A program made the translations under genes and the position numbers. A model generated the notes under the pieces. The model had not been told where the DNA came from. It saw only the letters and a list, made by a program, of their open reading frames with translations, and did not search any database. DNA of 6,575 nucleotides from an uncultured Eubacteriales bacterium (GTDB lineage Bacteria; Bacillota; Clostridia; Oscillospirales; UMGS1783): NCBI GenBank assembly GCA_900555065.1, contig USJY01000079.1, positions 1-6,575 of the forward strand, read 5' to 3'. Shown here one piece after another: positions 1-4,334 of the stretch; position 1 is the first letter of the stretch, and every line of letters starts with the position of its first letter.

Positions 1-98
1 CGGACCGGGCCCTAATTCACGCCAACGACGAACGGCTTTCGCTCGATAAGCTCACGCAGTGCATCCAGTTCTATGTTCGGCTGATCTCCCAGTGCTGA
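1..98 (+). CDS. 3' end of an unidentified upstream gene (partial)
   Basis: The frame that begins at base 3 is open from the window edge to a TGA at 96-98. It encodes about 31 residues, ending in ...KLTQCIQFYVRLISQC. Most of its codons end in G or C, as in the genes around it, which favours it over the other frames here. A 79-nt gap separates its stop from the glycosyltransferase start, and no terminator is visible in that gap, so the two could be cotranscribed. The fragment is too short for a family assignment. An antisense frame (12-251) is also open, but it lies in codon register with this one and is probably its mirror image. Confidence 0.4.
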   Translation, partial: DRALIHANDERLSLDKLTQCIQFYVRLISQC

Positions 99-177
99 CA
101 GGATTTGAATTGCAAAAGACAAGGCCGCCGCGGCGGGCCTGTTGTAAAGAAAGCGGGTTGCGGAGGGGATAACATCC

Positions 178-1314
178 ATGAATATATTAATCGTCGCCGA
201 CGTGTTCGGCCAGCATAACAACGGCACGACAATCGCGGCGGAACGGTTCATGCGCGCAATGGAAGAGCGCGGTCACAGCGTCAGGGTTGCCGCACACTGT
301 GAGGAGCGGGCGGATTGCATACAGCTGCCGCGCCGCCGCATCCCCTTTTTCAACCGGTATGTAGAGGTAAAAAACGGGGTCGTGCTTGCAAAGCCCGACC
401 GTCGCGTGCTGCGCGCCGCCATCCGCGAAGCGGACGTGGTCCATTTTTTGCTCCCGTTCAAGGTGAGCAAGGCCGGACGGGAAATCGCCCAGGAGCTGGG
501 CGTACCCTATACGTCGGCGTTCCATTGCCAGCCGGAGAATTTCACCTCGCACCTGCGGCTGATGAACAGCCATGCCGTCAACCGCTGGCTCTACTGGTTT
601 TTTAACCGGCGTTTTTACCGGTTCTGCGACCGCATTCACTGTCCGAGTGAGTTTATCGCAGGCAAGCTGGAGGAAAACGGCTATACGGCGCGCAAGTATG
701 TGATTTCAAACGGGGTCGTGCCGGTCTACCACCGGCGTCCCGCCGTCCGTCCGCCCGCGCTTGCGGACCGGTTCTGTATTTTGTTTACAGGCAGGTATGT
801 TCTGGAAAAGCGGCACGACCTGCTGTTGCATGCGGCGGCGTGCAGCAGATATGCCGACCGTATTCAGCTTATTTTTGCGGGCAACGGCCCGCACCGGGAG
901 GCGCTCGAACGCCAGGCGCACCGTCTGCGCCTGCCCAATCCGCCCATTTTCCGGCTGTTTACGGAACAGGAACTGTGCGACACCATCAACTACTGCGACC
1001 TGTACGTGCATCCGTCCGATGTAGAGATAGAGGCTGTGTCCTGTATCGAGGCGATTACCTGCGGCCTTGTTCCCGTAATTTCCGACAGCCGGAATTCCGC
1101 CACCAAACAGTTTGCGCTCACGCCTGAGAACCTGTTCAGGCACGGCGACCCCGCGTCTCTGGCCGCACGGATTGATTACTGGATCGAACACCGGAGGAAA
1201 AGGCGGCGCTTTCCGAGCGCTATGTGCAGTATGCGCGGCAGTTTTCCATCGAGTCCTGCATGGACCGCATGGAGCAGATGCTGTTTGATGCGGTGGGTCT
1301 GGGCATGCCAGTGA
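178..1314 (+). CDS. GT4-family glycosyltransferase (GT-B fold), 3' end frameshifted
   Basis: This is a retaining glycosyltransferase that would transfer a sugar from a nucleotide-sugar to a lipid or glycan acceptor at the inner face of the membrane. The ATG at 178 follows GGAGGGG (162-168) at good spacing. The N-terminal Rossmann half opens with MNILIVADVFGQHNNGTT and includes FHCQPEN near residue 120. The C-terminal half has ILFTGRYVLEKRHDLLL, an IFAGNGP loop and the GT4 EX7E motif (E283 and E291) in VEIEAVSCIEA, followed by GLVPVISDS. After about residue 338 the reading frame turns into Arg/Cys/Trp-rich sequence that does not fit the family, while the expected C-terminal helix lies in another frame (see 1191-1406). 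The overlapping acyltransferase gene suggests a glycolipid role, as in GT4 diacylglycerol glycosyltransferases, but the acceptor cannot be read from the sequence. Confidence 0.88.
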   Translation: MNILIVADVFGQHNNGTTIAAERFMRAMEERGHSVRVAAHCEERADCIQLPRRRIPFFNRYVEVKNGVVLAKPDRRVLRAAIREADVVHFLLPFKVSKAGREIAQELGVPYTSAFHCQPENFTSHLRLMNSHAVNRWLYWFFNRRFYRFCDRIHCPSEFIAGKLEENGYTARKYVISNGVVPVYHRRPAVRPPALADRFCILFTGRYVLEKRHDLLLHAAACSRYADRIQLIFAGNGPHREALERQAHRLRLPNPPIFRLFTEQELCDTINYCDLYVHPSDVEIEAVSCIEAITCGLVPVISDSRNSATKQFALTPENLFRHGDPASLAARIDYWIEHRRKRRRFPSAMCSMRGSFPSSPAWTAWSRCCLMRWVWACQ

Positions 1315-1406
1315 AGGGGGATAGCCTTGCCGAAGAAACAGTATCCGTCGGACCCGACGGAGCATATGATCCATATGCGGCACCGCAGCCGCCGGCGGCG
1401 CGTTGA
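1191..1406 (+). other. Out-of-frame continuation of the GT4 C-terminus (-1 frameshift)
   Basis: From about 1191 the frame shifted by -1 reads PEEKAALSERYVQYARQF and then SIESCMDRMEQMLFDAVG, which is the kind of amphipathic C-terminal helix that closes GT-B enzymes. It runs to a TGA at 1404-1406. Joining residues 1-338 of the first frame to these 71 codons gives about 409 residues, a normal GT4 length. One extra base in the run around 1189-1193 (CAC CCG GAG in place of CAC CGG AGG) would restore a single frame. No classical X XXY YYZ slippery heptamer is present, so a real mutation or a sequencing or assembly error is more likely than programmed frameshifting. In the restored version the gene overlaps the acyltransferase gene by 80 nt. 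Confidence 0.7.
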
Positions 1407-2064
1407 CGGCGCGTACGTATATGAGAGCAAAAACCCGGTTTACCGGTTTTTTGCGGGCGTACTGCGCGCAGTCGTAGCCCTGTTGCTTCCCGTGCTGGCC
1501 AAGGTCTGGTGCGGCTATCGGATCAGGGGCAGGGAACATGCGCGGCAGGTCCGGGGCCGCGGCGTGGTCGTCGTTGCAAACCATGTGCATCCGCTCGACT
1601 GCATTACGATCTGCGGCTGCCTGTTCCGCCTGCGCAGGACGCGCTTTGTAACACTGACGGAAAATCTGGATATTCCCGTGCTCGGCCCGCTTATCCGCGC
1701 CTATGGCGGTCTGCCGATCGCCGAGACCGCATCGGGCACCCGGCGCTTTGTTGAAACGGTGGACGGCCTGCTGCGCGGCGGCGCGCCCGTGCTGTTTTTC
1801 CCCGAGGTCGCGCTGTGGAGCGGCTATCATGGCGTGCGTCCCTTTCAAAAGGGCGCGTTTACATTCGCCGTGCGTGGCGGCGTACCCGTGCTTCCGGTGT
1901 TTCTCCGCTTCGAGCCGCGCCGGTTTTGGAGAGGGGAGCGGCTTGTGTTTGAGGTCGGCCCGCCGCTTGAGCCGGACGGCATGGATGCAAAACAGCTTTG
2001 CAGCAGGGCAAACGCCTATTTTGCGGCGGCGGCTGCCGCCGCATACAATACAGAGCAGGCATAG
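1327..2064 (+). CDS. PlsC-type lysophospholipid (1-acylglycerol-3-phosphate) acyltransferase
   Basis: Members of this family transfer an acyl chain to a lysophospholipid or related lipid acceptor at the inner membrane. With the TTG start there are 245 residues. A hydrophobic segment (about 41-60) is followed by the catalytic HX4D motif NHVHPLD (H86, D91), then GGLPIAE (127-133), the block III site FFPEVALWSG (157-166) and VPVLPVF (186-192). Block III lacks the usual FPEGTRS wording. The TTG at 1327 has AAGGGGG (1314-1320) six bases upstream. In-frame ATGs at 1366 and 1375 are alternatives with poorer Shine-Dalgarno placement (GGAG at 1359-1362). The gene overlaps the restored end of the glycosyltransferase, which implies one operon. 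The pairing suggests synthesis or remodelling of a membrane glycolipid; the exact substrate is unknown. Confidence 0.87.
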   Translation: MPKKQYPSDPTEHMIHMRHRSRRRRVDGAYVYESKNPVYRFFAGVLRAVVALLLPVLAKVWCGYRIRGREHARQVRGRGVVVVANHVHPLDCITICGCLFRLRRTRFVTLTENLDIPVLGPLIRAYGGLPIAETASGTRRFVETVDGLLRGGAPVLFFPEVALWSGYHGVRPFQKGAFTFAVRGGVPVLPVFLRFEPRRFWRGERLVFEVGPPLEPDGMDAKQLCSRANAYFAAAAAAAYNTEQA

Positions 2065-2095
2065 CCGCAGGCCGCCTGCTCTGTTGATGTATTTT
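2050..2095 (+). terminator. Perfect 11-bp hairpin across the acyltransferase stop codon
   Basis: ACAGAGCAGGC (2050-2060) pairs exactly with GCCTGCTCTGT (2074-2084) around a 13-nt loop that contains the TAG stop at 2062-2064. The following bases TGATGTATTTT are only moderately T-rich, so termination may be leaky. It is the most plausible end for the glycosyltransferase-acyltransferase transcript, with the hairpin at 2492-2524 as a backup. Confidence 0.5.
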
Positions 2096-2148
2096 CCTCT
2101 GCGCCAAGCGCCTGTGAAGCGCGCGCAGATATTTTTGCCGAGGCGCTG

Positions 2149-2185
2149 CCCGCCGCGCTGTTGCGCAGGGTGCCTGCGCGGCGGG
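2149..2185. repeat. 10-bp perfect inverted repeat in the GC-rich gap
   Basis: CCCGCCGCGC (2149-2158) and GCGCGGCGGG (2176-2185) are exact reverse complements around a 17-nt loop. No T-tract follows on either strand, so it does not look like an intrinsic terminator. In sequence this GC-rich, pairing by chance is quite possible. Confidence 0.4.
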
Positions 2186-2385
2186 GAATTGGCGCCCGCA
2201 CATCCGCTTTTAGCGCCCATGCCTGCCGCGGCGTGGCGGACGAACGCACGGCGGCGTATTTGCGCGCGCACTGCCTTGTATCGCGTGCGCCCCGTCGCTT
2301 GCGCGGCGCTGCGCGCCCCGTTTCATATGCCCGGCGCTGCCGCCGCGCCCCGCATGCCCGTCCGGATCTGGACTGTTCGTGCTTT

Positions 2386-2469
2386 TCACAGAATATTCAG
2401 GAAATCATCAGAAAATCGTAAACCAGCTTTCGCAGATAGCGGGTAATATAAAGATGTTCTTTTTTTCAT
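2386..2469 (-). CDS. Candidate 27-residue small protein, antisense to the thioesterase leader
   Basis: On the minus strand an ATG at 2469-2467 opens 27 codons (MKKRTSLYYPLSAKAG... ending FLNIL) to a TGA at 2388-2386. A strong Shine-Dalgarno, GAAGGGGAG, lies seven bases before the start. The product begins with basic residues and has no clear membrane segment. No promoter is recognisable upstream on this strand, and the frame overlaps a plausible plus-strand leader, so it may be chance. The family is not recognised. Confidence 0.25.
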   Translation of the reverse strand: MKKRTSLYYPLSAKAGLRFSDDFLNIL

Positions 2470-2507
2470 CGTTTTTCTCCCCTTCAACCTTTTCCCGCGT
2501 ACATCTG
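2433..2507 (+). promoter_or_regulatory. Candidate antiterminator helix in the thioesterase leader
   Basis: CAGAT (2433-2437) can pair with ATCTG (2503-2507), and GCGGG (2439-2443) with CCCGC (2494-2498), forming a 10-bp helix broken by a small asymmetric internal loop. This pairing uses the same bases as the 5' arm of the terminator at 2492-2532, so the two folds exclude each other, as in transcription attenuators. This is inference from base pairing only; no known riboswitch or T-box signature is visible. Confidence 0.22.
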
Positions 2508-2532
2508 AGCCGTGTGCGCGGGAACTTTTTTT
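2492..2532 (+). terminator. Strong intrinsic terminator upstream of the thioesterase gene
   Basis: TTCCCGCGTACA (2492-2503) pairs with TGTGCGCGGGAA (2513-2524) in a 12-bp stem with one G-U pair and a 9-nt loop. It is followed by C and seven T (2526-2532). It ends 39 nt before the thioesterase ATG and points toward it. It either ends the upstream transcript completely or acts as an attenuator in the thioesterase leader; little room remains for a promoter after it. Confidence 0.85.
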
Positions 2533-2571
2533 CGTCGTCGGTTCCATGGAGCCTGTAAGGAGTCAGAAAAT

Positions 2572-2994
2572 ATGTATCAATATCGCAGAACAGTGCAGTA
2601 TTACGAAACTGATAAAATGGGAATTACCCATCACGCGAACTATATCAAATGGATGGAAGAGGCAAGGATCGGCTTTCTGGACAGTATTGGTCTGCCTTTT
2701 CAGTCTGTGGAAGCCATGGGGATAGTCTCTCCTGTGGTCAGCTTGTCCATTGACTATCAGAGCCCAAGCACTTTTGGGGATGAGATCCTCATTGGCGTAA
2801 CGGTCGCCAGTTATACGGGTGTGCGGCTCGAGGTGCGTTATACGATGGAAAACAGCCGCACCGGTACAAAAGTGGCGACGGCCGTTTCAAAGCATTGCTT
2901 TCTCCGAGATGATCGGATTCTATCCTTAAAAAAGGAAAATCTGTTCATGCATCATATTTTGGAAAACGCCCTGGATATCTGCCGTACGGAATAA
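2572..2994 (+). CDS. Hotdog-fold acyl-CoA thioesterase (4-hydroxybenzoyl-CoA thioesterase/YbgC-like)
   Basis: The 140-residue product matches the single-domain 4HBT/YbgC hotdog family, which hydrolyses acyl-CoA thioesters in the cytoplasm. The N-terminal signature YYETDKMGITHHANYIKWME (10-29) carries the conserved active-site Asp (D14), a Gly three residues on and the Asn-Tyr/Glu helix positions. A strand-rich half with SIDYQSPSTFGDEI follows. The ATG at 2572 is chosen because TAAGGAG (2556-2562) sits nine bases upstream; an upstream in-frame GTG at 2512 lies inside the terminator hairpin and has no ribosome site. The gene uses AGA, AGG, ATA, TTA and CTA codons and is visibly less GC-rich than its neighbours, which may indicate separate ancestry. 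The physiological acyl substrate is unknown. Proximity to an acyltransferase hints at lipid metabolism, but a terminator separates the two units. Confidence 0.9.
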   Translation: MYQYRRTVQYYETDKMGITHHANYIKWMEEARIGFLDSIGLPFQSVEAMGIVSPVVSLSIDYQSPSTFGDEILIGVTVASYTGVRLEVRYTMENSRTGTKVATAVSKHCFLRDDRILSLKKENLFMHHILENALDICRTE

Positions 2995-3032
2995 AAAGCC
3001 GCGGCGGCGTTTCCGGATCGCCTGCGCCGCGG
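2993..3032 (-). terminator. Intrinsic terminator of the mutY transcript
   Basis: Read on the minus strand, CCGCGGCG (3032-3025) pairs with CGCCGCGG (3006-2999). An inner CGC/GCG extension (3021-3019 with 3009-3007), a three-base bulge and a 9-nt loop complete the hairpin. C and TTTTT (2997-2993) follow directly. The T-tract overlaps the thioesterase TAA stop, so the convergent genes are packed very closely. Confidence 0.75.
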
Positions 3033-3039
3033 ACGGGCC

Positions 3040-3097
3040 GCGCATGGGGCAATGCCGCAGTAAAAAAGTTTTACGTTGAAACCCATGGCGCTTTTTT
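3040..3097 (+). terminator. Intrinsic terminator of the thioesterase transcript
   Basis: GCGCATGGG (3040-3048) pairs with CCCATGGCGC (3082-3091), with one bulged G at 3087, and six T follow (3092-3097). The large loop holds a second small hairpin, GTAAAA/TTTTAC (3060-3065 with 3069-3074). It lies about 45 nt after the thioesterase stop and before the convergent end of mutY. Confidence 0.65.
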
Positions 3098-3141
3098 GAA
3101 TTGATAGAATTTTTCATGCCGCCCGGCCTGGCCGCGGCGGG

Positions 3142-4227
3142 TTATCCATGCACAAGCAGCTTTTTAAAAGCGGTGGGCAGCGCGTATTCGTCCCGCAGCG
3201 CATCCGGTGCGGCCCAGAAAACCCCTTTTGCCGCGCTGTCGCAGGCCAATGCCGCGCCCGTATCTGCTGTGCCGGCGCAGTGCGCAACATAACAGGTCAT
3301 GTTCCACTGCACATGGGTAAAAATATGCTTTTCGGTAAAGGGCGGGCAAAGTTCGGCAAGCGCCAGCCCCCAGCGATCGATCGTCCGCCGCGCCTGTTCT
3401 TCCGTCAGCGTGCCCGGCAGGTTGGGCGGCTCCCACATACCGGCCAGCAGTCCCGTACGCGCCCTTCGGCGCAAAGCCAGCTTTCCGTCCATCCACACCA
3501 GGAACACGGTAATCTCTTCTATGCGGCGCGGTTTTTTCACCGCCGTAACGGGCAGCGCGTCCATACTCCCGTTTTTGAAAGCGATACAAATGTGCGAAAG
3601 CGGGCACTGTTCGCAGCGCGGCGCGCCGGGCAGGCAGACCATGGCGCCCAGCTCCATCAGGCTCTGGGTAAAATCTCCGCAGCGCCCGCTGGGATACACG
3701 GCGCGCAGCTTTTTTGCGATCTGATTTTTCAACGGCTCCATGGGCTGAAAGCACTCTGTCAGGCGTGCGGCGACGCGCAGCACGTTGCCGTCCACTGCGG
3801 GCTCGGGCAGATCAAAACAGATCGAGGCGATCGCTCCCGCCGTGTACGGACCGATTCCGGGCAGCTGCATGAGCGCGTCGCGGCTGCGGGGGAATACGCC
3901 GCCGTAACGCGCAGCGACAATCCGCGCCGTCTTCTGCAGGTTGCGCGCGCGTGCGTAGTAACCCAATCCCTCCCACGCCTTGAGCAGCGTGTCCTCCGGC
4001 GCTTCGGCAAGGGCGTGCACATCGGGGAAGGTTTCCATAAACCGCAGGTAATAGGCGCGCACCGCTTCCACGCGCGTCTGTTGCAGCATGATCTCCGATA
4101 CCCACACGCGGTACGGATCCCGGTTTTCTCGCCAGGGCAGCGTGCGTGCCGCCGCGGCGTACCAGGCGAGCAGCGGCTCTACAATGGCGGGGTAGACCGC
4201 GTCCGCTTCACTGTTATAATCCGGCAT
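3142..4227 (-). CDS. mutY: A/G-specific adenine DNA glycosylase MutY
   Basis: MutY removes adenine mispaired with 8-oxoguanine or guanine, preventing G:C to T:A mutations as part of the GO base-excision repair system. The 361-residue product has the full family layout: LPWRE (30-34), SEIMLQQT (44-51) with catalytic E45, the helix-hairpin-helix LPGIGPYTAG (122-131), VDGNV with catalytic D146, and the 4Fe-4S cluster ligands C198-X6-C205-X2-C208-X5-C214. A C-terminal Nudix-like 8-oxoG recognition domain follows, with a FTH motif (293-295) at the mismatch-reading loop. The length is normal and no key residue is missing, so the enzyme should be active. The ATG at 4227 is preceded by GGGAGG five bases upstream and by a near-consensus promoter (4255-4283). 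It is convergent with the thioesterase gene and is transcribed independently of the repeat-protein gene upstream. Confidence 0.97.
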   Translation of the reverse strand: MPDYNSEADAVYPAIVEPLLAWYAAAARTLPWRENRDPYRVWVSEIMLQQTRVEAVRAYYLRFMETFPDVHALAEAPEDTLLKAWEGLGYYARARNLQKTARIVAARYGGVFPRSRDALMQLPGIGPYTAGAIASICFDLPEPAVDGNVLRVAARLTECFQPMEPLKNQIAKKLRAVYPSGRCGDFTQSLMELGAMVCLPGAPRCEQCPLSHICIAFKNGSMDALPVTAVKKPRRIEEITVFLVWMDGKLALRRRARTGLLAGMWEPPNLPGTLTEEQARRTIDRWGLALAELCPPFTEKHIFTHVQWNMTCYVAHCAGTADTGAALACDSAAKGVFWAAPDALRDEYALPTAFKKLLVHG

Positions 4228-4254
4228 GTTACCCTCCCAATCTGCGTTTTATCT

Positions 4255-4283
4255 ATTATAACATTTTCCGCATATAATGTCGA
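4255..4283 (-). promoter_or_regulatory. Sigma-A-type promoter of mutY
   Basis: On the minus strand TCGACA (4283-4278) is followed after exactly 17 bases by a perfect TATAAT (4260-4255). The expected transcription start near 4248 gives a short leader of about 20 nt to the mutY ATG. It is the best promoter in the window. Confidence 0.82.
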
Positions 4284-4308
4284 GCGCGGCGGCGCAGTAC
4301 CGCCGCGC
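4284..4308 (-). terminator. 9-bp hairpin after the Cna-B repeat gene, touching the mutY -35 box
   Basis: GCGCGGCGG and CCGCCGCGC (4308-4300 and 4292-4284 on the minus strand) form a perfect stem with a 7-nt loop, about 26 nt past the stop of the repeat-protein gene. No T-tract follows; the next bases are the mutY -35 hexamer. It is probably a weak or factor-assisted terminator that also shields the mutY promoter. Confidence 0.5.
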
Positions 4309-4334
4309 CCTGTTGGGAGAACGCCGCGTATTAC

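Larger units (their letters stand above)
2085..2491. other. Intergenic stretch of about 400 bases with no recognisable gene
   Basis: From 2085 to about 2370 the DNA is extremely GC-rich, with many GCGC/GGCG words. Several frames stay open for over 100 codons, but their translations are Arg/Ala/Cys-rich, share no family motif and lack a ribosome binding site, as expected from few stop codons in GC-rich DNA. One plus frame is open from directly after the acyltransferase stop (2065) to TAA 2419-2421. From about 2371 to 2491 the composition becomes AT-rich and looks like a regulatory leader. The GC-rich part could be a decayed gene or a structured RNA; nothing in it decides between these. Confidence 0.5.

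Noticed and set aside
12..251. Minus-strand open frame of 79 codons at the left edge with a protein-like C-terminus
   Set aside because: It is in exact codon register antisense to the plus-strand partial gene (1-98) and runs into the 5' end of the glycosyltransferase, so it is most simply a mirror frame.
1186..1203. Programmed -1 ribosomal frameshift in the glycosyltransferase
   Set aside because: GGAGG followed by AAAAGG resembles a stimulator plus A-run, but no X XXY YYZ heptamer lies in the right frame and no strong downstream hairpin was found. An indel is simpler.
706..2271. 521-codon minus-strand open frame
   Set aside because: It lies opposite two well-supported plus-strand genes, has no family motifs, is rich in Arg/Ala/His, and arises from the high GC content.
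1703..2446. Long plus-strand frames extending beyond the acyltransferase
   Set aside because: They overlap the acyltransferase out of frame, are Arg/Cys/Pro-rich and lack a ribosome site; openness is explained by scarce stop codons in GC-rich DNA.
2421..2452. Sigma-A promoter with TAATAT or TATAAA as -10 upstream of the thioesterase
   Set aside because: No acceptable -35 hexamer lies 16-18 bases upstream of either candidate.
3119..3140. CCGCC/GGCGG hairpin near the mutY stop as a terminator
   Set aside because: Only five clean base pairs and no T-tract on either strand; better terminators lie nearby.
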